The notes: generated from the letters alone by a model not told the origin. A stretch of DNA of 64,000 bases from Prorocentrum cordatum (GCA_963575745.1 CAUYUJ010017790.1:149001-213000), one strand, 5' to 3'. Positions 1-10,560 are shown, counted from the first letter of the stretch. Translations and numbers: made by a program.

Positions 1-141
1 CCGCTGCAGGGATGACGACGTGCTTCGGAAGCTAACGCTCCAACCAGGGAGCGCGAAACCTGACAGATTCTAACAGGCGGGCGCCCGGGCGTCCCAGGCA
101 TGAGTGGGCGAAGTGTGTATACAATGTGATTCGCAGTAGTT

Positions 142-519
142 TTGGTTCCGACTCTGCACTGGTGGACTGCATGGCACACGAACGAACGTGGCGTCAGTTT
201 GCAACAAAGTTTGCGCTTGACGGCCGCGCTGCACACTGACCTTCTTGCCCTGGCAGTGCGCGGTTTCGATTGCCCACGCGCCGAATGGCGTATGGCTTGT
301 CGCTCGCTCGCACATCCTCCCCGTCGAACATTTCCTCGTGAGTGTCTTCGCCTCTGGCTTACCTGCTGGGCGCGTCAGCCTACCATCCGTGACAGCATCG
401 TGCTCACGTGGCCTGGGCTTGTTCAAGAGTTGAGAGCCTTGCCACCGAACCAGAGGACACGGCACATCCGTGGCCCTCAGGGTGCAGTGATCTGTTACCT
501 TCTGCAGGCTGGGTGGTGA
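142..519 (+). pseudogene. LINE-D ORF2 fragment between RT and zinc finger
   Basis: The 125-aa frame ends with RGPQGAVICYLLQAGW. This resembles the segment found between RT and the finger in other LINE ORF2 proteins, for example RGPLERAALCVRRIGW in LINE-B. That segment typically precedes a W.D..G motif. No catalytic motif is present. The assignment rests on position and this short motif, so it is tentative. Confidence 0.45.
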
Positions 520-657
520 CCAAATTCACCGACGTGCTGGACCACACCGACGGCGGACGACGGTCAAGAGCACACATGACAGTTTTCGGCTGACAATCTC
601 ACGGGCATTGAGCACTTAGACGTACCCAACGCCTTTTTCGACGAGTATGAGCGTACT

Positions 658-954
658 GTGCAGAACGATCTGTGGACACGTGCAGCTCAGCACCATGAAG
701 GAGCAGGACTTGAAGGTGGGGCCTACAATCAGTCGTACCGTCGTTTGCTACGGCACCTTGAGGGAGCTCCTGGTGGACGACGACTTGCAGGCCTTATGCT
801 TGCGATTGCCGTCGGGGCCACGTGGCCTCGCACACGGCGACAGGAGCGGGCCAAGCAGGAGATGTCCCAGGATTGCCTTCGGTGCCGTGGTCATCGTGAG
901 ACTGCTTTTCATCGTGTGTGGGCCTGCGAAGGCCGATGCAAGCATGACATATAG
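658..954 (+). pseudogene. LINE-D ORF2 zinc-finger (zf-RVT-like) fragment
   Basis: The frame contains CLRCRGHRETAFHRVWAC, a C-x2-C-x(n)-H-x3-4-C finger typical of the region between RT and RNase H in LINE ORF2. The stop after the finger places the following RNase H in another frame. The preceding NDLWTRAAQHHEGAGLEGG stretch has a counterpart at the same place in LINE-C. The function in the family is thought to be nucleic-acid binding. Confidence 0.65.
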
Positions 955-1050
955 CAGCTCACGGAAAAGTATGTTGGAGAAGCCTACACTCAGGGGGAGG
1001 CTGACGCCTGCTTCTGGACCAGAGGCCTCATCCGAGCTGCGTGGCTTTCT

Positions 1051-2208
1051 GTGGAGGCCCCGCAGGAGCATGAGAGTTGGAGCACCACTGGCGATGACTT
1101 CGTTGAGGGGTGCTTCGGCGAGGGCACGCGCGAGAAGCCCCCCTACATCTTCGGCGACGCCAGCGGGGGGCGCGAGAGTCGTGACCCACGGCTTCGGCGT
1201 GTGGGATGCGGACTGGCCTGCCTGCACGACCTCGCCGACGACATGGAGTTGTTCCTTGGAGTGTGGGGAGGCCTGCCAGGCCCTCGGCAGACTGTGCCAA
1301 GAGGAGAGCTCCTCGCTTTCTACTTGGCCCTGAGGGGCAGTCGTGGGCACCTCATCTACACGACCGACAACGAAAGTGTTATCATCGGTTGGTACAGTCA
1401 TCGGTATCGGAGCCCAGAGGGACCAGACACTGATTTGTGGTGGCAGATCGGAGTTCATCTCGACCAGCATCCTGGGCTTCAGTGCACGATGCTCTCCGTC
1501 CACTCGCACCTCGAGGCCGACGACGTGCTGCGGGGCAAGGCGCCTCGCCTGCCGGTGGAGGGCAATGCTATGGCTGACGCCTTCGCCGCGCTCGGAGCTG
1601 ATGGTGCAAGAGTGCTTGAAACGAGTCGTGCCCGTGTCCAGGCCACTGAGCATAAAGCGTTCTTGGTTAGAATGAGGATTCTCCAGAGCACTATCGAGAC
1701 GTTAGCAGTTGAGCAGGAGCACGAGAAGAGCCTCGGTAGGAAAGCTGCCCGCCGTGTCCAACCTAGGCCTCCTGCCCCTTCTGCCTGCGCAATGTTCTCG
1801 TCTCAGCATGTCTTGTGTGAGTCGAATGCCACTAAGTGTAGCAGGTGTAAGGGTACAGCCACCAAAGCGAAGCGTAAGGACTGGCTAACCTCCTCCTGTT
1901 TTGACATAATTAGAGTGGACGGGATGTTGCTCGATCCCCCCACTGGGCGGCGGGTGCACATCGCGGGGGGTTCTCCCGATCCGACACATAATTTGAGGCA
2001 TCACGCGGGTCTGGGAGTCTGGTTATGTGCAGCGTGCGGGTTCTATGCGGCTCAGCAGCTTAAGAAACTAGCAAAGCCGTGTGTTGGGCGTGTTGAAGGT
2101 AATCGGACCGATTATCTTGATAGGATTTCGCGTGGAAGTTGGCCCAAAGCTTACAGCAGAGCTGAGCAAGCAGAAATTTGTCGTTTAAGTTGTTTGTCCC
2201 CGACCTAG
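1051..2208 (+). pseudogene. LINE-D ORF2: RNase H domain and C-terminal double CxxC module
   Basis: RNase H motifs appear in order: GDASGG with first Asp near 1156, RGELLAF with Glu near 1306, YTTDNESV with Asp near 1365, and GNAMADAFAA with the fourth Asp near 1576. All four acidic catalytic residues are kept. About 90 residues later comes a first CxxC (CSRCKG), then VHIAGG-PDPTH, then LWLCAACGFYAAQQLKKLA ending in PC. The second module recurs in other LINEs of this window. The frame opens on GTG and has no convincing ATG, so this is the tail of a longer ORF2 separated by frameshifts from the upstream finger. RNase H would remove the RNA template during reverse transcription. Confidence 0.8.
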
Positions 2209-2231
2209 TCGCTATATCCAGAACTCCAGAA

Positions 2232-2262
2232 CTCCTCCTCCCCCTCCCCCTCCCCCCTCAAG
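2232..2262 (+). repeat. Sense-strand TCC/CCCTCC tract at LINE-D 3' end
   Basis: A short C/T tract built from TCC and CCCTCC units begins about 25 nt after the LINE-D stop codon. It lies between LINE-D and LINE-C. It ends in CTCAAG, the last six bases of the dinoflagellate spliced leader, which may be chance. Confidence 0.7.
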
Positions 2263-2374
2263 CAACCGTGTGGGTTGGGACCTCTTGGGGCACAGACCCC
2301 GGCGCGCCTCGGCACCTCCACGCAGAGCTCGAGGGACTTGCCTCGGTGTTCGCCCACACCGGACCGCGGTACGA

Positions 2375-2548
2375 CTACACCCTGCGAAATGCTTAAGAAA
2401 TAATGGGTTAAGAGATTCATAATCTCAGAATTTTATTAAAAGACCCAGGATGTCCATTAAAATCTTAAGATTTGCGTTGAAACATGAAGAATCATCGAGA
2501 CTCTGGCCGAAAACGCAAATTTTCTTAAGCATCGCCTAGGGTGTAAGA
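2375..2548. mobile_element. Palindromic MITE-like element
   Basis: The left end reads TACACCCTGCGAAATGCTTA and the right end, reverse complemented, reads TACACCCTAGGCGATGCTTA, both continuing into AGAAA. The inverted similarity continues inward (AATCTCAGAATTTTATTAAA against AAATCTTAAGATTTTAATGG), so the whole ~170 bp can fold as one hairpin. If the ends are taken as CACCCT, both sides are flanked by TA, suggesting a TA target site. It is AT-rich compared with its surroundings and has no coding capacity. Confidence 0.6.
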
Positions 2549-2558
2549 CGGAGGCATC

Positions 2559-3020
2559 ATGGCAAAGCATAATCAGTGGTCACGATGTGGAGGATGTGGC
2601 CGTTGCGCGTGGAACAGCATCCTAATTCGCAGCGCCAACACCTGTTCCCACTGCCACGCGGAGGTTGAGATCTACCGTGGAGGCGGCAACCGTCGCAAGA
2701 CGGTCGCGTCCGAGGGCCAGCCGCAGGCGGGGGCCGAGATCTTCCACGACGCGTTAGAGGAGCCAGCCAGCATCCTGAAGCCCCGCAGCCACAGCCCGTC
2801 GCCTGGAGGGAAGGGGCGGCGAACAGCACATGGCAAGGACCAGGAGATGCCCGTGCACGAGTTGCTCCAGCAGGCCACCGGGGCCACCAGCGACCCCCAG
2901 CTGCAGCAGACGCTGAAAGGACCAGCTCGAGCGCCTGGGCTTGCTGAACAGCTCGCCCGAGACGCCCAGCCTCGTGGACAGCCTCCAGAAGGCAGACGGG
3001 GCCTACAGTCATCGGCCTGA
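2559..3020 (+). CDS. LINE-C ORF1 N-terminal part, zinc ribbon protein
   Basis: The ATG at 2559 opens a 153-aa frame. Residues 9-33 carry a C-x2-C...C-x2-C zinc ribbon: CGGCGRCAWN followed by CSHC. The rest is polar and rich in Q, P, R and S. The same opening architecture (W-x-C-x2-C ... C) starts ORF1 in LINE-A and LINE-B, so this is read as the LINE nucleic-acid-binding protein that packages element RNA. The coiled-coil part expected next is found downstream in another frame (3437-4101), so the ORF is truncated by mutation here. Confidence 0.6.
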   Translation: MAKHNQWSRCGGCGRCAWNSILIRSANTCSHCHAEVEIYRGGGNRRKTVASEGQPQAGAEIFHDALEEPASILKPRSHSPSPGGKGRRTAHGKDQEMPVHELLQQATGATSDPQLQQTLKGPARAPGLAEQLARDAQPRGQPPEGRRGLQSSA

Positions 3021-3436
3021 CCTAAGGAACGATACATAAGGAACGAAACCCCTTCTTTTACCCCAAGGAATAACGCAGAAGGAACGGCACATAACACATA
3101 ACGCACAAGGAGCTGTAAACAACGCACGCAAGCCGCAGGAACGACTGAGCCCCTTTTGAAAAGCAAGCGTTCCTTACTCAAGCCGCTCACTGCACCGCCG
3201 CGCAGGGCACCTCCACGAGCAGGCGGCCGCCTCGGCCCCTCGCCCTCGAGCCCCGCCTCGAGGCCGCGAGAGCCAAGGCCGCGGGCGGCCGCAAACCGCC
3301 GCGCGGAGGCCAGAAAGGCCGAGGCGGCGGCGACCGGGGCCCCTGATCATGTCGGGGAGACGTGAGACTCGGGTACGGGGGACGCGGGCTGGCCTGACGG
3401 GGCCCATCACAAAAAGGACGAGACGCCATCTGAAAT

Positions 3437-4101
3437 TTGACGCGAGCCCCCACTGCATACGCCCCACGAGAACTGGAGCGTCAAAAAATCAGGACGCGCT
3501 CGTCAAAAAACGTCGGCAAACCCGAGTTCCGGCACACCCGAGTCTTACGTTCCCCCGATCATGCTGCAGGGGCCCCAGGTGTTCCAGCAGCGGGAGCTGA
3601 CGACGAGAAGCGCGAGGAGAACCCCGCGCCCACGTTCAGGCTTGATTGGGGCGAGGAGTTCCTCAGCCAGCTCGGGGAGCTCGAGTGAACTGAGGACGAG
3701 CGCAAGAACCTGGAGGAGCTCCATCAGGACCCCAAAGCGACCCGCAGCGACCTCGACACGAGGAGCCAGCTCATCACCACCTGGCTCGAGCAGGCCAAAA
3801 AGTTCAAGAAGGCCATCAGCGCGCGCACGGCCGAGAAGGGGAAGCCCCGGAGCGACGAGGCCGCGGGCCCGAAGGCGAAGGAGGCGCGGGACGTCGAGGC
3901 CGAGCTCCAGCAGGCCACCAACGCGGCCGTGCCCGCCGAGCCTGCGGCGCCCCCCACGGAGCAGCAGGACAAGCTCAAGGCCGAGGCCACGACGCTGTCC
4001 GGGGCACGGTTCGCCGCCCGAGCCCGGGCCTCCAAGGCCAAGGGCAAGGGTTCGGCGAACGCTGCTGCGACAGGTTCGACAGCCCCCCCGCCAACGGATT
4101 G
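3437..4101 (+). pseudogene. LINE-C ORF1 coiled-coil part, broken by a stop
   Basis: One frame runs 3437-3688 and ends in DWGEEFLSQLGELE plus stop. The same frame then continues open to 4101 with TEDERKNLEELHQD, a highly charged Lys/Glu/Ala-rich helix and a stop after TGSTAPPPTD. Because the second stretch has no start codon it is easily missed. Heptad-like spacing of L, A and charged residues suggests a coiled coil, as in ORF1 of LINE-A and LINE-B. The internal TGA at 3686-3688 splits it. Region 3021-3436 shows no recognisable protein. Confidence 0.55.
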
Positions 4102-4131
4102 ACAAATGGAGAAGGGGGAGACCTCGACCCC

Positions 4132-4985
4132 AGAAGTCTGAGGCCACCAACGCCAGCGACGAGACACACATGCTCGTGGGGAGCATCGCTGAGCTCTCCG
4201 ACAAGTTCTGGCAGTGCCTGCGCGGCCACTACTCGCAATTTTCGCTCTGGGGAGTCGTAGAGACTCACATTCATGATCAGCAAGAACTTCGGGCCTGGGA
4301 TGCGAAGGCCAGGCGTGAGAGCTCCGATTGTATTCTAATCCAGCTCGATCGCCTGGTAAACATGTCTCCAGGAATACGGTCCATCGTTCCATTGAAGGAG
4401 GGGAGGTGGTGCTCGCTCGCCGTCACCGCCAATGCCAGCTTCTACCTGAGGCCAGAACTGCAGTCAGCCAGGTTTCGGCTAATGGCGACCAAATGTTTGA
4501 TGGTTTTCTGCCCATTGTACCCCACCTGGTGGGCTACAGCACACTGTTCATTCTCTGGTACGGGCACTCGTCTGCGGGCATGCAGGGGCCCAACCGCCTG
4601 CGATATGGACGGCTCGGTGGTCTACTCAAGGCTGTCAGTCTTCCATGGGTGGTGATAGGCGACTTCAACGTGCCGCCAGACATCCTCCAGGACTCGCAAA
4701 TCGCCCGCGAGGTGGGCGGCCAGGTTCGCGTCGCTCATGGGGGAGGGGCGTGCGCGCAGAAAAAAACATAGCATATTCTCTCCTTGATTACATGCTGTGC
4801 TCATCATCGGCCATCCCTTGCATCGAGGATTTTCGGCAGGTTCGCGATGTCCCGTGGCGCCCTCATGTTGGCGTCCTGAGGAGTTCGGGCCTCCAGCTTC
4901 TCACGCGTGTTTTGGATTGGCCTCGCGGGATCCCCCAGGTTGGGCGCCCGCGTGCTTCTCCTGTCTCGGGGCCCAGGAATAATGG
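4132..4985 (+). pseudogene. LINE-C ORF2 APE-type endonuclease domain, frameshifted
   Basis: The frame up to 4655 carries FSLWGVVETHIHDQQ, matching the E-T-H metal-binding motif of APE-like endonucleases. A second frame carries VVIGDFNVPPDILQDS with the catalytic GDFN at 4658-4669. A third carries LLDYMLCSS, matching the conserved D-[YF]-h-h-h-S motif. Three frames in 800 bp mean at least two frameshifts. In active LINEs this domain nicks the target DNA to prime reverse transcription. Confidence 0.7.
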
Positions 4986-5199
4986 GTGAAGGCAGGGCGC
5001 CAGGTGGCCCAACAAGAGGCATATGAGAAGCGCTGCCAACAACTTACTGATCGGTTTGGGGACTGTTTCGGTAAACAACAGCCGACTTCCAATCGCAATT
5101 TTGAACTAGAGGGTGCCCAGGAGCCTGAGGGGCCAGGCGGTGTCGATGACACCCAAGTAAGCCAGCCTGAGTGGCCAGACGAGCCAGATTCTTGGGCTG

Positions 5200-6741
5200 A
5201 TGAATCCGATTTCGTTTGCCCCATCTCATTTGCTTCTCCCGTCGCGCCTCCCCCCGAGCGACCGCCAGACCACCGCGCCCAGGCCCAGTGACGGCGACAG
5301 CAAGCTTACCGAGGCCACCCAAAATGCTGCTGACGGTCAGGGAAGGGCTTTACCGCATGCTTGCCACGAGAGCCCCCACCCCAATTCGCGCCAGCCCCCC
5401 GAAGTAGGACTTGACAGCAACAGCTGTGATCATTCGGCCACCCGAGAGCCAGAGCCTACAGAGCCCTCCCGCCCGACCGAAAGAACTCACGCTGGCCCCG
5501 GCGCCCCGACTCCCATGCCAAGTTTCGTCATCCCTGATGACATGCGGTGTCGCACGCGTGAGGAGATCGGGTTTGCGTCTGGAGCTAGTTGTCTAGAATC
5601 TGCCCACCCTCCGCTGCTGTCTTCCGCAGCATTTCGGCTCCATGAAACGCACCCCGCTTCAATTTCAGACATGCATGCCGCGTTTGCTACCTCGGTCGGG
5701 CACGCGATCAGCAGACGCCACGGCCAGGCCCCCTCGGGCGCGCGCCGCGCCCACGGACCGCAGCACAAGGTTCAGCCCATGCAGATGGCCGCCCATCGGC
5801 GCCAGCAGCGGCTACGCGATGCGCGCGCCCAGTGGTGGACGCGGCCCCTAACGGTCCTGCGCGGAGCACTGCGGCGCGCAGCGCGCAGCAACGGGCCTGT
5901 CCAACCCCAGGGCTACCAGCAGGCGTGCGTGAAGCTGCTCCATGGGGCTCCTGAGCGCGTCCTAGATGTCTTTCGACCACAACGAGACCCACCGTGGGAA
6001 CGGTGGCGAGAGCTCCTAGCTCAGGGCGCTGCCGAGACGGCGGTGGTCCTTGAGTCCTGGGGGCGATGTGCCAGACGCGTGGCAGACCGCGTCCAACGAC
6101 AAGTCATCGTTGTGCCCTTGCGTGATTTCAGATCCTGGGTCCAGGAACCGCGAGCGAATGGAATGCTGCACAAATCTCTGAAGCCGATTAACGCGCCAGA
6201 CACTGAATGTGTTCCAGGTGCTGGAGTGGCTGCCCACCCTGTCGAGATCATGGGCGCGAAGGCGAAGAAATGCATTGATCTCTGGGCCCCGCAACAGGCC
6301 GACCTCAGGACGACTCGCAATATGTTTAACCGCGCACGCGCAGTTGCCGACGACGACCCACTGCCCAGTATCACTCCAGCAATGATAGTAGACGCCTGCG
6401 GCAGGATGAAGGCCCCCCCCAGGCCTAGGGGTCGACAGTTTCACGCCAGTAGACTTTCAGCGACTACCTCCGACAGCGCTTCAGCAGATGGCACTACTAC
6501 TGGCAGCCGTCGAAACTACACTCACGTGGCCGATGCAGACGCTAGTCATCCTGGGCAAGCTCACGCCCAGGAAGACAGGGGCAGATCGCGCTATAGGAAC
6601 GACTTCGATGCTTGGGGGAGCTTGGTCGGTGACCAGGGAAACACATGTTCCAGAATGGGCGCAGTGCCGCACTGCGGGCTGGGGCGCGGCCATCAGAGGA
6701 CATTCATGCTTACAGGCGGCGCTCCTCCGCGCCATCGATGA
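5200..6741 (+). pseudogene. LINE-C ORF2 linker between endonuclease and RT
   Basis: The 513-aa frame has no catalytic motif. Residues about 240-430 are helical and Arg/Trp-rich, including VQPQGYQQACVKLLHGAPER and RDPPWERWRELLAQGAAE. Position between the endonuclease and RT motifs, plus similar Trp/Arg-rich linkers in LINE-A, support the call. The C-terminal 80 residues overlap the start of RT in another frame and are probably not the original reading frame. Confidence 0.5.
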
Positions 6742-7630
6742 AGAAGTTGCTCATACTTTCAGGATGACAGATTCACATGCGACGCTTGACGTTGCGCCAG
6801 CGCCTGCCGCTCACGGGGGCAGCTCGATCGCTAGATGTCCCGCCCATCGCCCTATATCTTGACCTGGCCAAATGCATTTCCCCACGAGCACTGGAACAGA
6901 GGGGCGCGGCGTCAGACATCTTTGAACCATCGCAGTCAGTGGTCCAGGGCCTGCGAAGTGGGACGCGTTTCGCGAAGGCACTGACCCGCTATGTCATGCA
7001 GAAAATAACATTGGCACGTCCCAGAGTGAGCCATCGGATATGGGTCGGCGATTTGCCTCAGAAGATGTCAGGTTCTAGCCGTGCCGTGAAGGACATGTGA
7101 TCTATTGTGCCGCCCACGCGTGCCAACTGCTGGAGGCGAGAGGCCTCAAGGTTGCCCCGAAGCCTATCAGCGCGAGCTCGGCGACGGAGTATACCAAGGC
7201 CATCGCCCGTGGAGTCCGCAGGCGGGTTCACCAGATCAAGGGAACCACGCAGGCGGCATACCTGGGCGCCGACTTCGGACGCGGACGCCATGCCCGTAGC
7301 ACGCGGCGCATGAGGGAGTACAAGCACCAGCTCATGCCGAACCAGATCTGCAGGTTCGCCAAGGCGTCCAGGCGCTTTAGGGCGACGGCCAAACTGCAGG
7401 CGCAGGGAGGAGGCCTCCCTGCTGACCTGTATGGCCACCAGGTGCACGGCGCTTTCGGAGAGCAGATGCAGCTGGTGCGACGACGGCCAGCGCCCACGAC
7501 GGTGCTTGAGCTCAAGGCCTCAGACCAGGACCCAGCGCTGATGCTGCCAGTTCAACTCGTGGGCCAGTGGCTGAAGTCGTGGCGAGCCCATCCCAACCTC
7601 AGAGCGGGTATTCGTAAAGTTTGGAATTAG
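6488..7630 (+). pseudogene. LINE-C ORF2 reverse transcriptase, catalytic motif lost
   Basis: RT motifs occur in three frames: ILGKLTPRKTGADRAIGTT (fingers), ALYLDLAKCISP (motif A with catalytic Asp, near 6860) and RIWVGDLPQKMSG (motif C, 7041-7052). Motif C should be an x-V/A-D-D; here it is WVGD, so one catalytic Asp is Gly. The stretch between A and C is short, so the motif B region appears deleted. After 7097 the thumb region continues as GLKVAPKPIS and AAYLGADFGRG. The enzyme would be inactive. Confidence 0.65.
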
Positions 7631-7682
7631 ATCTACACACAATTGCTGAATCTCAACCCTGCAGACCAATCTCGTAACGTGC

Positions 7683-8282
7683 GTGGCCCAATCCGGCAGT
7701 GACCTTAATCTTGATGAGAGCGGGCTGGGACCCGCAGAAGCCGCACCAGTGGAACTACACCACAGACGCGGGCACGACAGAGCAGTGGCAGTTCCCAGAC
7801 GAGTCCTACACAGGCGATGCACACAAATACCGACACGACCACTTACTGCAAGACCTGCTACGATCAGTATCCCAGAAGCGCTGGGAGACTGCGAGCCAGC
7901 ACTACGCTGGCGGCGGGCTGAAACGCGGGGTGGACATGAATTCGTTCCAGAAGCTGGGTGTTCCAACTTAAGGCCTCACCACGTGGACACAAACTGTCAG
8001 AGACTGTGGTCACGATTGCTGCAGCAAGGTGCTGGCCCAAAGCGAAGAAAAAGACAATTGATACGGAACTTCCAAGGTACCGAGGTATGCGACAGGTGCC
8101 AACGCTGTTCTGAAGCATTGCTACATCGGCATTGGGAGTGCGAAAAGAACGTGAGATCACCAGCACATGAGGCTAGCGCCAAATACGTGCCTGCCGCCCC
8201 TGCCCAGGCGAATGGTGACGAGGCGCTCTGGCTCCGCAGTCTCCTTCCAGCGCCCTGGGCGTGGGCCCCAAAAGCCCCTTGA
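7683..8282 (+). pseudogene. LINE-C ORF2 zinc-finger region
   Basis: The frame contains CDRCQRCSEALLHRHWEC, the C-x2-C...H-x3-C finger expected between RT and RNase H. Upstream, another frame at 7699-7971 reads RAGWDPQKPHQW and HYAGGGLKRG, parallel to the same segment in LINE-D. The frame change places a shift between about 7970 and 8090. Confidence 0.55.
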
Positions 8283-8291
8283 TCGTGACGC

Positions 8292-9059
8292 GTGGGTGGC
8301 CCGACGGCGTGCCTGCTGTTGCAGGTGGGTGCCTCTGGGCACGGGGCCCAAAGTGAGCCCCTGCTGGTGTCTGTGGATGCGTCGGGCGGGCCTGAGCCCA
8401 ACTGGCCCAGGCTCCGACGCGTCGGCCTCGCGACCGCCTGCTTTAACTCACGAAGGCCCCTGCCCATCCAAGCCTCCACGATGGGACTCCCAAGCGGCAC
8501 TCGACAAGTGGCCGCCCGAGAGGAAGGTCGTGCTCTTCGTTCGGCCTTGGAGAGCTCTACTGGCGATATGCGGTATGTTACAGAGTTCGAACCGCTTGCT
8601 GCGGGGTGGCACACTGGAATGCACGAACGCCCACACGGCCCTGGCACTGACCTGTGGGCACGCACCCGTGATCAATTGCGTGCCCGGCCTCCTGTCTGCA
8701 TTGCGGTAGTTTTTACACACAGTCACCAGACCGAGGAGGACATCGTGCCTCAACGCGCTGTCGGCACACATGCTCTGGCCAACACAGTTGCATATAGCTT
8801 GGCCGTCGCCGCCGCCCACCTTGCCCGCGACTCCTGCCCCATCCGCCAGGAGATTCACTTGCCGGAAAGTCGTGCCATGCATGTGCATATGCGGCTCCGC
8901 CGTGCCACGCTCGGCTGCTTCCGTGCTGAGCAAGAGCTTGCCCAGGGTGCCAGGGAGAGAATGAATGAGGGGGTACCCCCTCCTCCCCGAACCCCTCCCC
9001 GCCCCTCTGCTGCTATGATCTCCTCCTTCCGCTCGGCTCCTCGGCTCTCGGAGTGCCAA
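8292..9059 (+). pseudogene. LINE-C ORF2 RNase H domain
   Basis: LVSVDASGGPEPNWPRLRRV gives the first catalytic Asp near 8376. It closely matches the LINE-D RNase H start (GDASGG ... RLRRVG). The middle is out of frame. Downstream GTDLWARTRDQL and THSHQTEEDIV mark the late part. The expected final N-x2-A-D motif reads NTVAYSLAVAAA, so the last Asp is replaced by Tyr. The domain is degenerate. Confidence 0.65.
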
Positions 9060-9093
9060 CGTAAGTGTTTGAGATGTTACAGTTCAGCGTCGT

Positions 9094-9420
9094 TTGCTAC
9101 AGCTGAGGAGTGGAACCTGCCAGGAGCTCGTCAATGTGGACGGGACCCGTTACGCCCCAGCCCAAGGGATGCGTATACATGTAGCGGGGGGCTGGCTGCA
9201 TCCAACCCATCTCCTTCACTACCATTCTCAAGTGAAAGTGTGGTTCTGCGGCTCGTGTGGGGCCATAGCTGGTCAACAGATTTGTTCCTTGGGCAAGCCA
9301 TGGTTGATCCACCCCACTCGTACAGGCCGCACGTACCTTCGTCGCTTAGCTGAGGGGCTTCCCCCCAAGAGCCATGGCAAGGCTGGCCCATCGAGGCAGC
9401 GACCAGGGGCCCAGCTTTAA
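9094..9420 (+). pseudogene. LINE-C ORF2 C-terminal CxxC module
   Basis: The 108-aa frame reads IHVAGGWLHPTH then VWFCGSCGAIAGQQICSLGK, aligning with VHIAGG-PDPTH and VWLCAACGFYAAQQLKKLAK of LINE-D. The C-x2-C pair is kept and the final Cys of the PC motif has become Trp (KPW). The stop is at 9418-9420. This module ends ORF2 in every LINE family here except LINE-F, where it was not seen. Confidence 0.65.
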
Positions 9421-9465
9421 GCGATAACCAGACTTGTTTCGCAACGGGGATCTCAGTCTCAATCT

Positions 9466-9700
9466 CCTCCCCCTCCCCCCTCTTCCTTCCCCTGCTCCTC
9501 CTTCCCCTCCCCCTCCCCCTCCTCCTCCTCCTCCTCCTCCTCCTCCTCCTCCTCCTCCTCCTCCTCCTCCTGCTCCTGCTCCTTATCCGCCTCCCCCTCC
9601 TCTTCCTTCTCGCCTCCTCCTCCTCCTGCTCCCTATCCGCCTCCCCCTCCCTCTTCCTCCTCCTCCTCCTCCTCCTCCTCTTCCTCATCATCATCATCAG

Positions 9701-9762
<62 letters not shown>

Positions 9763-9818
9763 CCATCATCACCATCATCATCATCATCACATCATCATCA
9801 TCAGCATCTTCATCATCG

Positions 9819-9869
<51 letters not shown>

Positions 9870-9879
9870 GCATCATCAG

Positions 9880-9937
<58 letters not shown>

Positions 9938-10199
9938 AGCAGCATCCCCTCCACCCCCCTCCTCCTCCTCCTCCTCCTCCTCCTCCTCCTCCTCCTCCTC
10001 CTCCTCCTCCTCCTCCTCCTCCTCCTCCTCCTCCCCTCCTCCTCCTCCTCCCCCCCCCCGGCTCCTCCTCCTCCTACCCCTCCTCATCCTCCTGCTCCTC
10101 CTCCTCCTCTTCTTCCTCCTCCTCCTCCTCGCCTCCTCCTCCTCCTCCTGCTCTTTATCCGCCTCCCCCTCCTCCACCTCCTCCTCCGCCACTTGGAGG
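9466..10199 (+). repeat. Compound microsatellite (TCC)n-(CAT)n-(TCC)n
   Basis: TCC-type repeats occupy about 9466-9682, ATC/CAT repeats with interspersed CAG units about 9683-9950, then TCC again to about 10199. It begins some 45 bp after the LINE-C stop codon. Long open frames here (Pro, His, Leu, Ile, Asp, Met or Glu homopolymers) are products of the trinucleotide repeat. Confidence 0.95.
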
Positions 10200-10344
10200 A
10201 AGAGCAGCAGCAGGAGAGGGGAAGAAACAGGGGTGCCCTGAAGGAGGAAGGCCCCAGTCCGCACAGCTAGCTGCTGCGCTTGGGCGGTTCTCAGTCCGCC
10301 ACTGTGGCGGGACTGGAGGAAGTCTCGGGCGCCGCGGGCTTTCT

Positions 10345-10366
10345 CAGAGCGTTCCAGAACGCTCTG
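10345..10366. repeat. Perfect 22-bp palindrome
   Basis: CAGAGCGTTC, a CA spacer and GAACGCTCTG form a perfect inverted repeat. It is followed by two direct 12-bp units GCAGGCGCTCT(G). The 10200-10600 stretch around it has no recognisable gene. Function is unknown. Confidence 0.5.
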
Positions 10367-10517
10367 CAGGCGCTCTGCAGGCGCTCTGGAGCGGATGTGT
10401 CCTCGTCCCAGCCCCGCCCGAGCATCGCTGATGCATCCTGGGTCAACTTTGGCCTCATCCTCCTTCAATATCAGCCAGTGTCGAATCGGGAGTAGGGGAA
10501 CGAATAATGACAAAAAC

Positions 10518-10560
10518 ATGAAAACTCGGAGGTCCGCGCGGATTTCTCGGATCGGCGCTG
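10518..10560 (+). repeat. Single arm of a dispersed foldback repeat
   Basis: The sequence around GGTCCGCGCGGATTTCTCGG and ATCGGCGCTGG closely matches one arm of the foldback element at 32662-32822 (GCTCCGCGCGGATTTCTTGG, ATCTGCGCTGG). The second arm is not seen here, so this is a partial copy. Confidence 0.45.

Larger units (their letters stand above)
1..2262 (+). mobile_element. LINE-D: 3' half of a non-LTR retrotransposon, cut by window edge
   Basis: Only the 3' part of this element is inside the window. In order on the plus strand it shows the region just before the finger (142-519), a zf-RVT-like finger (658-954), an RNase H domain and a Cys-rich C-terminal module (1051-2208). These lie in different frames, so the copy is dead. 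The stop codon at 2206-2208 is followed after about 25 nt by a sense-strand TCC tract. The same domain order and clear protein similarity are seen in LINE-C just downstream, so the two are members of one family lying head to tail. Confidence 0.8.
2263..9465 (+). mobile_element. LINE-C: near full-length decayed non-LTR retrotransposon
   Basis: The element runs ORF1 zinc ribbon (2559), ORF1 coiled coil (3689-4101), APE endonuclease (about 4130-4900), linker (5200-6470), RT (6490-7400), finger (about 8090-8150), RNase H (about 8360-8830) and C-terminal module (9094-9420), all on the plus strand. Frames change many times and RT motif C is mutated, so it is inactive. Both flanks are TCC tracts on the sense strand. 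Its 5' boundary is uncertain because the MITE at 2375-2548 lies there. Confidence 0.8.

Noticed and set aside
2257-2262. CTCAAG after the TCC tract as a truncated SL of LINE-C
   Set aside because: Six bases are too few; position next to a TCC tract is suggestive but ORF1 is almost 300 nt away.
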